64,000 bases of DNA from Sessilibacter corallicola (GTDB taxonomy: Bacteria; Pseudomonadota; Gammaproteobacteria; Pseudomonadales; Cellvibrionaceae). The position numbers were made by a program, and so were the translations under genes. Shown here one piece after another: positions 55,090 to 64,000 of the stretch. Location: positions 372,001 to 436,000 of the forward strand of contig NZ_JAJSLX010000001.1 of assembly GCF_021290925.1 (NCBI RefSeq), given 5' to 3'. The notes under the pieces are model-generated. The model had not been told where the DNA came from. It searched no databases and worked only from the letters and a program-made list of their open reading frames with translations. Each line of letters opens with the position of its first letter. Within the stretch, counting starts at the first letter, position 1.

Positions 55090-57669
55090 TTAATCGTCCA
55101 ATAGTGTGTCATCTTGATAAGCAGGTAATACCACAATAAAACAACTGCCTTTACCAAATTCACTTTCAACACGCACGCTACCACCGTGCTTACGGGCAAC
55201 AATTTCGACAAAGTGCAATCCTAAACCAGCACCACTAACATTTGTTTGTCCAGCTACACGTTTAAAACGCTGGAAAATATTAGGTAGATCTTCAGGTTTA
55301 ATTCCATGTCCCTGGTCCTTAACCTTGATAACCAAGTTAGAACCCTCGACCTCAGCAAAAACTTGAACAAGAGTATCACTTGAACTGTATTTGATCGCAT
55401 TAGTCAGCAAATTAATGAGCAGTCGTTCTAATAATTCACCATCACCTTCCACCCACATATCGTCCATCGTTCGAGAAATATCGATTTTAATTTTCTTTTG
55501 CGATGCCGGATGGCGAACCATTAATAATGCGTTATCAATCACAGAGTGAATATCGCACAGATCAAATTTCGATTGGCCTGCAATTTCAGCGCGAGCCAAC
55601 TGCAAGAAACTTTCAGCAAAGGATAAATTTTTTCGAGCATAAGCTTCGATATCAGACAACATCGAATGGACTTCGCTTTTTTCAACGACGTCATCTCGAT
55701 TAAGTTTGGTATTTCGATACTGCTCAATAAGTGCCAAAATTGAAACAACGGGTGAACGCAAATCGTGAGATAAAAAGTGCAACGCTTCCGTACGAGCACG
55801 TTCACTTTCTTTTACCATCGTGATATCGGTAAAACTGAATAACAATGTATCGGTGTATTTTGATTGCCAATTGAGTGCGACTAACTGACAAAGATACTCT
55901 TTCTCCGTGTTTGCCAGTTTCGCTTCAACAGATATATCTGTCTGCTCAAGAATGGCTGTTTGAATTAAATGCAGCCAATTACCGTCAATTTGAAAGTCAT
56001 TGAGGAACTCCAATAAGTGAAGGGGTTTATCTTCTACCAAATCAAAGCTGGAGCGAGCGGTATCGTTTATTAAAATAGCTTCACCAAAAATATTGGTAAC
56101 AACAATGGCCCCACGAATATTTTCCAAACACTGACGAGTAAACTTACGATTAATTTCTGCTTCTTGGGTGGCTTTACGAAGACTTTGTATCGTCGCTGTT
56201 ACCAATTCCGCCGGTTTTTTCTCAGGCTTTTCAACGACGTTGGCATTCAAATCAATAGCACTGCGCCAAAGCTGCGAGTACTTAGTATCCATATCGGAAG
56301 ATTCATCCCAAGAGATGCTGACTCGATTAAAGTTATCCGAGCTAACCACATCGATCGGCTTCATATGATTAAACGACTTACTACCATCAGAACTGCCGTC
56401 TGAAATTTGCCATTGACTTAAACCAACAATTTTCGCAACAAAGGTTAATCGCTCCGCTAGTTTGGTATCGATTTGTTGGTTGCTGGATTCTGCTTCCTGC
56501 TGGGCTCTGTATAACTCACGGCGCAAAAATCGAATCGCCTGCTCCAACCGTCGCCAACTCCAAATTGGATAGAACAGCAATAACGGAATAATTACCGCTA
56601 AGGGAGCAAACCATAACCGCGCGTAGAGTATAAAAATTGCCGATAACAAGGTGATGGATAATACGTATACCGAGGTTAGGATAAAATATTGTCTGGGTGT
56701 TGCGTAGGCACCGCTGAGAATTAACACAAAAACAATAATGCAAGAAAAAATCCAGTGTAAGTGCACATCTACTGGAATAATCGTCGTTTTATGTAGTAAT
56801 GACTTATAAATATTTGCATTGAATTCAACGCCGTCCATGGTTCCAAACGGCGTCGCTATCAAATCCCCCATTCCCTGCGCTGTCGCACCTATAAGCACTA
56901 CTTTATCTGATAAGGTTCGAAGCGGAATACGGTCATGAATAACATCTGTATAAGACACCGATTCAACTTGCGGTGGCGGCCCCGCTAACGGAATTAAGTT
57001 GAAGTAATCGCGACTGATAGCGAATGAAGAATTGGTGATGGATTCATTCGGACGCAACCCTGGAATTTCATAGTCCTCGTCGGGATAAACAAGGTTCAGC
57101 AGAGAAAGCATTAAATGCGGCCAATAAGCTTCTCCCAATCCTTCTTTTAAAAATACAGCACGACAGACACCATCAACATCATATTCGACATGAACATGAC
57201 CAAGGGCGGCGGCGGAACTGGCTAAAATGGGAGTTGGTAATACTTCGAGAATTTGCCCGCCCTGGTAGGTCTGCTCCATGTGAACGGATAAAACAACAGA
57301 ACCAAAATTCGCAATGGCCTCAGAGAATATCTGATCGCTTTGCGGATCATAACGATCTGGATCAGGGAAAATAATATCAAACGCAACCGCTTGAGCGTCG
57401 GCCTCTCTTAATTTATCCAGCAACTGTGCGTGCACTCGGCGCGACCAGGGCCAGCGACCAATTTCCAATAGGCTTCGCTCATCAATGGCAACAATCAATA
57501 AATCTTTTGGCGGCTCGGAGGGAAAACGGGTAAGAACGGCATCATAAAAAGCTTGGTCAACCGAATAGCCCCATCTAGAAATGGAGATAGTTATCGCAAG
57601 CAATGCCATGACGAGCGCAAGAATAAAGCGCTCGACAAAAACCGAGGAAATGGCATTAAAGGGCAACAA
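55090..57669 (-). CDS. CHASE2-domain sensor histidine kinase
   Basis: 859 residues. N-terminal membrane segment (about 10-30), extracytoplasmic CHASE2 domain (about 40-305), three to four membrane segments (about 310-385), a PAS-like domain (near 520-630), then HisKA with phosphoacceptor H in LSHDLRSPVV (about 632), and HATPase boxes NLLTNAIKYS, DQGHGI and GAGLGLHFVE. Its ATG overlaps the stop of the upstream LysM/FecR gene by 14 bases, and an OmpR-type regulator gene lies further upstream on the same strand, suggesting a single signalling unit. The ligand is unknown. Confidence 0.92.
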   Translation of the reverse strand: MLPFNAISSVFVERFILALVMALLAITISISRWGYSVDQAFYDAVLTRFPSEPPKDLLIVAIDERSLLEIGRWPWSRRVHAQLLDKLREADAQAVAFDIIFPDPDRYDPQSDQIFSEAIANFGSVVLSVHMEQTYQGGQILEVLPTPILASSAAALGHVHVEYDVDGVCRAVFLKEGLGEAYWPHLMLSLLNLVYPDEDYEIPGLRPNESITNSSFAISRDYFNLIPLAGPPPQVESVSYTDVIHDRIPLRTLSDKVVLIGATAQGMGDLIATPFGTMDGVEFNANIYKSLLHKTTIIPVDVHLHWIFSCIIVFVLILSGAYATPRQYFILTSVYVLSITLLSAIFILYARLWFAPLAVIIPLLLFYPIWSWRRLEQAIRFLRRELYRAQQEAESSNQQIDTKLAERLTFVAKIVGLSQWQISDGSSDGSKSFNHMKPIDVVSSDNFNRVSISWDESSDMDTKYSQLWRSAIDLNANVVEKPEKKPAELVTATIQSLRKATQEAEINRKFTRQCLENIRGAIVVTNIFGEAILINDTARSSFDLVEDKPLHLLEFLNDFQIDGNWLHLIQTAILEQTDISVEAKLANTEKEYLCQLVALNWQSKYTDTLLFSFTDITMVKESERARTEALHFLSHDLRSPVVSILALIEQYRNTKLNRDDVVEKSEVHSMLSDIEAYARKNLSFAESFLQLARAEIAGQSKFDLCDIHSVIDNALLMVRHPASQKKIKIDISRTMDDMWVEGDGELLERLLINLLTNAIKYSSSDTLVQVFAEVEGSNLVIKVKDQGHGIKPEDLPNIFQRFKRVAGQTNVSGAGLGLHFVEIVARKHGGSVRVESEFGKGSCFIVVLPAYQDDTLLDD

Positions 57670-59029
57670 AGAGCACCCAGAAAACCGACCATGTTAATAA
57701 GGCTTTTTTCGGTAAGCGATCAACTTTAATTTCTCGAGTCTGAGAGAATTCACTGTCGACGCCTTCCAGAGCAATAGCTTGAACTCGGTAATACAGACCC
57801 TTTTCGAACGACGGATCCCAAGGCAACACCAAGCTTGTCTCAGTTGTAGTGAATTCTTGGTAAATCACATCGAAATTATCGGAATTAGATACTTGTACAA
57901 AATAGCTGTCTGCCGCTTCGACCATCTGCCAATCAATTTCAACATCCAAATCGGGTTTCGATAATTTCGGCTTGGCAATCACCGCCGGAGAATCGAGCGG
58001 TTGCTCAATACAGATTCTTTTATAAGCCACTAAACCCTGAACACCATCGGCATCGACGCCACGCACGGCAAAGCGTACGCAATCGTCGTTAAAGTCGGTT
58101 ACATCTAAAGAAAATTCAGCGCTCGATAAAAAATAGCTGTTGATTAACTCAGCCTGCTCATTGTCTTTCAACGAATCCAATCGATATTGCTCAGCTCCGT
58201 CGACGGGCTGCCACGTTAATTCGATCGGTCCTGGTTGAATCTCCTTCACAGCCGCGGCAAATTCCGGCGCTGACAATAACGGTTTAGGTTGCTCAGGTGG
58301 CAAACCTTCAGCGGTTTTTACTGAAAAGCCCTCTTCGACATCAACCGTAGATTGTTGAGCATCAACACCCACGGTGCCTTCTAGCACCTCGGTAATGGAA
58401 ACTCCGGAGTTTTCATTTTTACCGGCAGTTAGGCGATATTCAGTACCGCGAACCGCTGCAATTGCCGACGGCGTTCGAATTTGGAAACGACTTTTTGGTC
58501 TGCGCTCAGGCACTCGGGCGTTAACAGCCCCGGTATTCAAATGAAGCTGGGAGGTAAATGCCTGGTCTTGTTGAGTAGTAGAAATGGAATCGAGAAGTAA
58601 TTCGGAATTAGGCTCCATTTGAATCAGAGCACCGTCTTCGAAAATAAGCGTAGCGAAGCTTTCTTCACCAGTTACCACAGTTGTTCCGATGGCTAATTTC
58701 TGTTGGAAGGTCGGTATCTCGCTGGAAGCGGGGTCTTGGTAAAATACGGTAACATCGCCTTTGTAGTAACTGAGCGTCACCGGGCGCGGGACTTCTTTTA
58801 GCCAGCTAATGGGAAATCGGATGATTAACCCCGGCGGCAACTGCCTTGGATACTCTACCGAATTGTACTCACCGAGCTTTAACCAACAATCGCGCCGAAC
58901 AGTATACTGATTACAGAGATTCCACAAATTATCTCCGGGGCGCACACTGTATAGCCAATCGCTCTCGGAGTGAGCCGGGCGGGCCACTAAATTAAGCAGT
59001 AACAAAAAGAAAACCAAATATAAACGCAC
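57656..59029 (-). CDS. Exported LysM and FecR domain protein
   Basis: 457 residues with a signal peptide (ending PAHSE, about 1-22), a LysM peptidoglycan-binding domain (about 27-75; YSVRPGDNLWNLCNQYTV), a FecR domain (about 100-225; TGEESFATLIFEDGALIQ and RTPSAIAAVRGTEYRL), and two Fn3-like domains. A hydrophobic end (LLTWSVFWVLFVAL) could be a membrane anchor. The overlap of 14 bases with the CHASE2 kinase implies coupled expression. It may pass cell-wall information to the kinase; that is inference. Confidence 0.88.
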   Translation of the reverse strand: MRLYLVFFLLLLNLVARPAHSESDWLYSVRPGDNLWNLCNQYTVRRDCWLKLGEYNSVEYPRQLPPGLIIRFPISWLKEVPRPVTLSYYKGDVTVFYQDPASSEIPTFQQKLAIGTTVVTGEESFATLIFEDGALIQMEPNSELLLDSISTTQQDQAFTSQLHLNTGAVNARVPERRPKSRFQIRTPSAIAAVRGTEYRLTAGKNENSGVSITEVLEGTVGVDAQQSTVDVEEGFSVKTAEGLPPEQPKPLLSAPEFAAAVKEIQPGPIELTWQPVDGAEQYRLDSLKDNEQAELINSYFLSSAEFSLDVTDFNDDCVRFAVRGVDADGVQGLVAYKRICIEQPLDSPAVIAKPKLSKPDLDVEIDWQMVEAADSYFVQVSNSDNFDVIYQEFTTTETSLVLPWDPSFEKGLYYRVQAIALEGVDSEFSQTREIKVDRLPKKALLTWSVFWVLFVAL

Positions 59030-59544
59030 AAACGCCCCCAGGCAGGTCAGGAATATTTTCTTACGGATACTCTATGATAGAGGCAATAAAATAGTTCTAG
59101 AGCCCCAACTAACTGTTGGCACCGTATATAAACAACATATTAAAGAAATTTAGGCTGAATAGATAACAAAACAAGCACGGCAATCTACGACCGTAGAATT
59201 GCTCAGCCCCCAATACAAAGTCATAGTGTTTCTAACTGATCAGGAATCGTCCTTTGAATTAATTATAAATTCGGAAATTATTATATCAATTTTGAGTGTT
59301 AAATTTGTTCGATCCAATTTTGGCTAAACGAAATTTACATTTTAGTCACACAAATAAAATATTGTCGGAAGTGTCTTAATAGTAAGAAAAATTAAACTTA
59401 TTAGGAAAAATAACGCTTGGAGAGGATAAATAAGGGGGAAGTTGTTACGCCTAATACCCATCAATAGTGAATAGGCACTAACACAAGGTTAATGACGAAA
59501 TAATTTTTATTTACAAAAGCTCTAACTCGTTGACTCGTTGTCAG
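59030..59544. other. AT-rich spacer
   Basis: About 515 bases upstream of the LysM/FecR gene, probably holding its promoter. No gene recognised. Confidence 0.4.
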
Positions 59545-59589
59545 CAATTATTTTGTCTAATCAGTCAAAATAATAAGACAAAATAATTG
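59545..59589. repeat. Inverted repeat after the OmpR-type regulator gene
   Basis: Perfect fourteen-base arms CAATTATTTTGTCT/AGACAAAATAATTG around a 17-base loop, 20 bases past the regulator stop; probable transcription end signal, though with no U-tract. Confidence 0.65.
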
Positions 59590-59609
59590 CCTAACTAACT
59601 ACTCAATTC

Positions 59610-60335
59610 TTAGTCTTCAACTTTTTCGAGACGGTAGCCGTGCTGATATACAGTTTTTATACAATAACCACACGTTGGCTCAATTTTGAGATTTCGTCTC
59701 ATACGGCTGATGTGCATGTCTACGGTACGAGTATTTAATTCAGCGTCTACACCCCATACCTCTTTCAACAAGAATTCGCGGGAAAGTAACTTTCCTTGAT
59801 TACGAATAACACAAATTGCCAATTGGTAATCTTTTCTCGTCATCTTCACTTCTTCACCATTAACCAGAACATTTTTATTGCTGGTATCAATGGTGACGTG
59901 TGCGAGTCGAATAAGTTGATCATCACCGCGGCTTAAACCCGCGCGACGGCCAATTGCTGCTACTCGAGCCAACATCTCTGCTTGGCGAGGAGGTTTAATC
60001 ACGTAATCATCCGCTCCGGCTTTTAAAGCTTCCACAACATCTTCTTCACTGTCTCTTTGTGTTGAAAAAATCACAGGTAAGCTGTCGTTGTGGTTTTCTC
60101 GAATCCAGCGCAGCGCATCCAATCCGGTCGAATCGGGAAGTTGCCAATCTAGAATTGCAATATCAAGAGGTTGCTTTTGCATTAGTTGGATAAAATTGCT
60201 AACGCTTTCAGCATGAAAAACGTCGTACCCATCGTCAGTTAGCCATTGCGTCAATAACTGAGCTTGGGCGATATCATCTTCTAACAAGCCGATTTTCAAA
60301 TCACGCCTCCCAGGTGTACTGGAGATATCTATCAT
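59610..60335 (-). CDS. OmpR-type response regulator
   Basis: 241 residues. N-terminal receiver domain with acidic pocket E19/D20/D21, phosphoacceptor D63 (AILDWQLPDS) and conserved K114 (DDYVIKPPRQ). C-terminal winged-helix DNA-binding domain with MTRKDYQLAICVIRNQGKLLSR and TRTVDMHISRMRRNL. About 580 bases separate it from the LysM/FecR and CHASE2 kinase genes on the same strand, and it is the obvious partner of that kinase. Target genes are unknown. Confidence 0.93.
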   Translation of the reverse strand: MIDISSTPGRRDLKIGLLEDDIAQAQLLTQWLTDDGYDVFHAESVSNFIQLMQKQPLDIAILDWQLPDSTGLDALRWIRENHNDSLPVIFSTQRDSEEDVVEALKAGADDYVIKPPRQAEMLARVAAIGRRAGLSRGDDQLIRLAHVTIDTSNKNVLVNGEEVKMTRKDYQLAICVIRNQGKLLSREFLLKEVWGVDAELNTRTVDMHISRMRRNLKIEPTCGYCIKTVYQHGYRLEKVED

Positions 60336-61816
60336 AATAACTACTCAAAATACTTTAAAGAAAATCCGATTCCGTATAAAAACAATTCTTCTTATAGCCA
60401 GACGTTACAGGCTGGAAAAATCAGGATAAATTTTCGAGTTCCAACCGTTTTAATACTTCGAACTAAGAGAAACAAGAGAACAACCATCAATTTTTTGCTA
60501 ATTTCCCAATTAAAATTTTTTAAAATCTCAATTGGTAAAGTAAGAAATTCAGCAATTTTTGCTTTGATTCATAGCAAGATAAAAAATCAAGCAATTTATC
60601 TTTATGGTTGTTAAACAAATCAGCCAATAACTAATAAATACTAAATACTAAATAGAATTTAGTCGCCTAATTTCCATTTTTTCACACACAGCGGCTTAAC
60701 ATTAAATTAACGCTTTTTAGTGAATTAATCTCAACAGAATTAAGCCAGATACTAACGAAACCCAGCGCGACTATTCACCTGTGACAATTTCTACGTCTAA
60801 GGTCGAATATCGCTATTTTCCATTCACGAGGTTACTTAGCCTACTGAGGACGCTCTATTTACTATCACCCACAATTCATTATTAATTTATAAAAATTTAG
60901 AACTAAGTTTGTCACTAATTATCAAACTGCCGCGAGATTAGCTTTTCATATATTTCGAAAGCACTGGATTATTGCTCGACGGAGAACACTAATTATTGTT
61001 GCGTATCGTTATTTGTATGAACAGAAACAATAAATAGCGGAAAAATCATATATTAGTCACCACTTATATATCAGTGAACCTTAATTAATCACTGAAGTGG
61101 TTAAGACTCGTGGCAACAACCAAGTCGTACCTTTTCACTTATGTATACGACTTAACACTCCAAATAATTCACTGACGAATAATATTGAAATAGATTTTTC
61201 TTACATTAACTCCAATGTTTTTGTCTCGCTGGGCCAAACTAGTACTTTAGTGCCAAAAGGATTGTTTATATCCACCTTAACTTTCTTTTTTGGGATAATA
61301 ATTAATTTAGGGGCATAGGCATGACGAAAACATCGTTTTACTGCCATGAACCTCACACAGTCATTAAATTCTTCTTGGACTTCAGACAAACCATCGCATC
61401 GAATACACACAACCACTCACTCATACTTTGAAACAGAACAAACACGCTTTTGGCATTTCCGCTATAAACAGAGACTCTTTCATCATCACTGATTCAATTA
61501 TGAACACTCTGCCTAAATTTTGAGAGCGTGTTCCTGTTAACCGGTAAAATGAGTATTACAAATGGGATTTATCGGTATTGTGACTATTATTGAGAGTTCA
61601 CTCCAGTCATCAAAATTTGATTTTACGATCGTTTACTTTTTAAACAAATCAAATTGTTTGATCTAACTTTCAATGTTTTAAAATTATTATTTGATAACAA
61701 TTCTTATTAACTTTATCATCCAACTGTAATAAACAAACATTCTTAAAGCACCCCGCGTATTTTTATACCTAAATAAAGGAAACGAATGCAGACACGGTGT
61801 TGTACTGAGGAAACAT
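60336..61816. other. Long AT-rich region upstream of imelysin
   Basis: 1,481 bases with no gene I can support. Opposed frames of 73 and 71 codons at 61097-61318 (plus) and 61201-61416 (minus) have no family resemblance and lack good ribosome sites. A stem AAGTCGTA/TACGACTT lies at about 61121-61152. The Fur-like site at 61692-61706 is close to the imelysin gene. Confidence 0.4.
61692..61706. promoter_or_regulatory. Fur box-like site upstream of imelysin gene
   Basis: TGATAACAATTCTTA matches TGATAATNATTATCA at 11 of 14 fixed positions, about 110 bases before the start. Imelysin genes are commonly iron-regulated. Confidence 0.6.
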
Positions 61817-63067
61817 ATGAAAAATCAGATATTGGGTATTTCACTGGCAATAATGGGCACAACAGCGACCTCGGCCCAGGCCATTACTGAAAGAGATGTT
61901 GCTAATTCTTATGCAGACCTCGCACACGTTATCTATACCGACGCACTCTGGGCGGCACAACAGCTAAAATCCTCAATTACCAACCTCTTAGAAAACCCAT
62001 CTGAAAAAACATTGGCAGATGCAAAAAACGCTTGGGTAATTTCTCGCATTCCTTACCAACAATCTGAAGCCTTTCGATTTTCTCACCCTGTAGTTGACGA
62101 AAAAGATTTACAATTAAATTCATGGCCATTAGATGAAGGGTTCATCGATTACGTCGACGATGACTACCAAGGCGAGCTAGGCAATACAGGGGCGACAGCC
62201 AATATTATTGCTGCTGACTCCCTAAAACTCGGGGCTAAAAATTACGATTTATCTAAACTCACGCCTTCTCTGCTATCAGAATTAAATGAATTTGGAGGTT
62301 CAGAGGCAAACGTGGCCACCGGTTACCATGCCATTGAGTTTTTATTGTGGGGGCAAGATCTTAACGGCACTGAATCGGGTGCTGGCAATCGCCCGTTCAC
62401 AGATTTCGCAACCGGTGAACAGTGTACTAACGGCAATTGTGATCGCAGAAGAGATTATCTTGTCGCTGCAACAGACCTGTTAATTTCAGACGTCAGCTAT
62501 ATTGTTGACCAGTGGCAACCAGATACAAGCGATAATTACCGAGCCGAACTACTGGCGTTGGACGAAAAAGAAATTCTCACTCGTATGCTATTTGCAATGG
62601 GTTCACTGGCATTTGGCGAATTAGCGGGTGAGCGAATGAAAGTTGCGTTAGAGGCCAATTCCCCCGAAGACGAAAACGATTGCTTTAGCGACAACACCCA
62701 CAACGGTTACTTCGACAACGCCAAAAGCATTGCCAATGTCTATACCGGTGAATACCGCAAGCTCGATGGCACCTTGTTCTCGACCTATTCTCTGGCAGAG
62801 CTTATTGATCAAAAGAATCCTCAGCTCGCTCAGCAAATGCAGCATCAATTGTCTGAAACGCAAAAGGCATTTCAAACCATGGTCGATGCAGCAGAAAACT
62901 CTGAGTCACCGATGAAGTTTGACCAAATGATTGCTGAGGGTAACGATAAAGGCGCGCAGTTAATCAATACCGCTATTGAATCATTAGCTAAAGAAACCGA
63001 GTTAATTGAACAAATCGCGCAATCACTGGATATTAACAACTTAAACCCGTCTCTTGCACAAGAGTAA
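61817..63067 (+). CDS. Imelysin family protein (peptidase M75)
   Basis: 416 residues with a signal peptide (ending SAQAIT, about 1-22). The imelysin signature GYHAIEFLLWGQ (GxHxxE) lies near 169-180, and the C-terminal half repeats the helical bundle arrangement. Family members (ICMP/IrpA-like) are iron-regulated periplasmic or outer-membrane proteins linked to iron uptake; peptidase activity is doubtful for most. A Fur-like site is upstream and a DUF1111 di-heme lipoprotein gene follows, a pairing seen in other gammaproteobacteria. Confidence 0.93.
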   Translation: MKNQILGISLAIMGTTATSAQAITERDVANSYADLAHVIYTDALWAAQQLKSSITNLLENPSEKTLADAKNAWVISRIPYQQSEAFRFSHPVVDEKDLQLNSWPLDEGFIDYVDDDYQGELGNTGATANIIAADSLKLGAKNYDLSKLTPSLLSELNEFGGSEANVATGYHAIEFLLWGQDLNGTESGAGNRPFTDFATGEQCTNGNCDRRRDYLVAATDLLISDVSYIVDQWQPDTSDNYRAELLALDEKEILTRMLFAMGSLAFGELAGERMKVALEANSPEDENDCFSDNTHNGYFDNAKSIANVYTGEYRKLDGTLFSTYSLAELIDQKNPQLAQQMQHQLSETQKAFQTMVDAAENSESPMKFDQMIAEGNDKGAQLINTAIESLAKETELIEQIAQSLDINNLNPSLAQE

Positions 63068-63541
63068 TTAGCGGTTTATCCAGCACAGCCTTACTTTTCT
63101 AAATTCACAAACATCGAACGAAAAGTAAGGCTCATTGATTAACTCACGTTTAAAATTCGCTCACCTCTACTCACGCTCTCGAACACTTCAACGCTACCCT
63201 AGACTGGCTGCACGTTATTTTTAGCGATTCTCACGCAATAAACGCAATGAACCAACATTCAGTAAACACGCCACCAAGATGTTGTTAACATACGGCCTTA
63301 ATCACCTTAAATAGACTGTAACCTGTTTTTTTGAGTTACCCTCAAACTCTGAGTATTTTCGCATCGTATAATGCTACTCATAATTCAGTACTGACCAACG
63401 CCACTGTGATCAATTTCCCGCAACGTGGTTTTTATTGCGATTTTCTGAAAGTAGATTCAATGCATTTTGGTCAGCCACCTAAAATTAGAGTTTCACTGAC
63501 TGATGAAACCCAGCCACACAATGATATCGAGCAAGATAAAG
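63068..63541. other. Spacer between imelysin and DUF1111 genes
   Basis: 474 bases. A TTG-started frame from 63331 runs through this region and overlaps the DUF1111 start in another frame; its product has no recognisable family and is probably spurious. No terminator seen. Confidence 0.4.
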
Positions 63542-64000
63542 ATGATTATGCAACGTTACCGATGTATTCCCGTCAAGATAATTACGTTGGCCGCAGCAAC
63601 CGCGTTACTTTCAAGCTGCCAAAATCCGCAATCGGAAAACTCAAGTCAGAAACAATTCCCTGTTGTGGAAGAACACAACATTATTACTGTGCCCGCGCAG
63701 CTCGGGGGTAATAATTCCGTCGAAAACACCACCACCAATGCTTTCTCACTACCTTCATCGGCAATGCCACTGAGTAAGCGCTTGGATTTCAGTGTAGGAA
63801 ACAGTTTTTTTCGAAATGCCTGGGTGACGGCACCGGCTTCCACCACCGCGAGAGACGGACTCGGTCCATTCTTTAACACCAATGCTTGCCAAAGCTGCCA
63901 CATTAAAGATGGCCGCGGACATTTGCCTGCCAGTCCAAACGATAACAACGTTTCTATGTTGGTAAGACTGAGCGTTGGCGCCAGTGACGATCCAAGGTTT
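63542..64000 (+). CDS. DUF1111 di-heme oxidoreductase-like lipoprotein (cut by window edge)
   Basis: Only the first 153 residues are in the window. A signal peptide ends in a lipobox (ALLSSC), so it is a likely lipoprotein. The segment LDFSVGNSFFRNAWVTAP, then TARDGLGPFFN and the heme motif CQSCH, is the typical opening of the DUF1111 family (thiol oxidoreductase-like, di-heme peroxidase superfamily). I took the ATG at 63542; an ATG at 63548 is equally possible. It follows imelysin, in the same direction, as in related iron-responsive gene groups. Confidence 0.9.
   Translation, partial: MIMQRYRCIPVKIITLAAATALLSSCQNPQSENSSQKQFPVVEEHNIITVPAQLGGNNSVENTTTNAFSLPSSAMPLSKRLDFSVGNSFFRNAWVTAPASTTARDGLGPFFNTNACQSCHIKDGRGHLPASPNDNNVSMLVRLSVGASDDPRF

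Noticed and set aside
61201-61416. 71-codon minus-strand frame in the long spacer
   Set aside because: Opposed by a similar-sized frame on the other strand, no ribosome site, no recognised motif.
63331-63711. TTG-started 126-codon frame before the DUF1111 gene
   Set aside because: It overlaps the true DUF1111 reading frame (signal peptide, lipobox, CxxCH) in a different frame and its product has no recognisable domain.
1-64000. Mobile elements, CRISPR arrays, tRNA or rRNA genes
   Set aside because: I looked for transposase or integrase frames, regularly spaced repeats and tRNA-like T-arms and found none that could be supported.

Overview
The window is ordinary chromosomal DNA of a gammaproteobacterium, most likely a marine one near the Pseudomonas/Oceanospirillales/Cellvibrionales side of the class. 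Two gene orders point there: nadB divergent from rpoE-rseA-rseB-rseC-mucD-lepA-lepB-rnc, and argG-motY-pyrC-rnt-peroxiredoxin-bfd-bfr, which I recall as the Pseudomonas order. Base composition looks moderate and AT-leaning, with long AT-rich spacers. I see no insertion sequence, prophage, CRISPR array, rRNA or tRNA. The genus cannot be fixed from the sequence alone.

Layout. 1-8705 (minus strand): envelope-stress sigma factor and its regulators, then periplasmic protease, LepA, signal peptidase I, a small membrane protein and the start of RNase III. 9193-12022: nadB and a secreted beta-propeller protein. 12727-16973: RNA repair locus rtcBA with divergent rtcR and a good sigma-54 promoter match ahead of rtcB. 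17013-20546: ygfX-sdhE, ygfZ, an HDOD protein and ung. 20931-27491: a small unknown protein, lysS, prfB (with its programmed frameshift) and hrpB. 27653-33840: accessory-looking genes (exported methyltransferase-like protein, SO_0444-type metal permease, delta-class carbonic anhydrase, DJ-1/PfpI protein, di-heme lipoprotein peroxidase). 34261-44165: cbb3 oxidase biogenesis and structural genes (ccoNOQP, ccoG, ccoH, ccoI, ccoS, a SafE-like protein), with an FNR/ANR box ahead of ccoN. 44650-52379: argG to bfr. 52463-60335: MscS channel, OmpA protein, then a LysM/FecR protein, CHASE2 histidine kinase and OmpR-type regulator. 61817-64000: imelysin and the start of a DUF1111 di-heme lipoprotein, behind a Fur-box-like site.

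The genes form several functional groups: sigma-E stress response, RNA 3'-phosphate repair, microaerobic respiration and its copper/heme assembly, iron storage and iron-regulated surface proteins, and a probable envelope-sensing two-component system. I did not find a clearly undescribed multi-gene system. The best leads are the exported methyltransferase-like protein, the delta-class carbonic anhydrase, the FecR-CHASE2-OmpR trio, the GSFTGA variant in RtcR, and two unrecognised small proteins.
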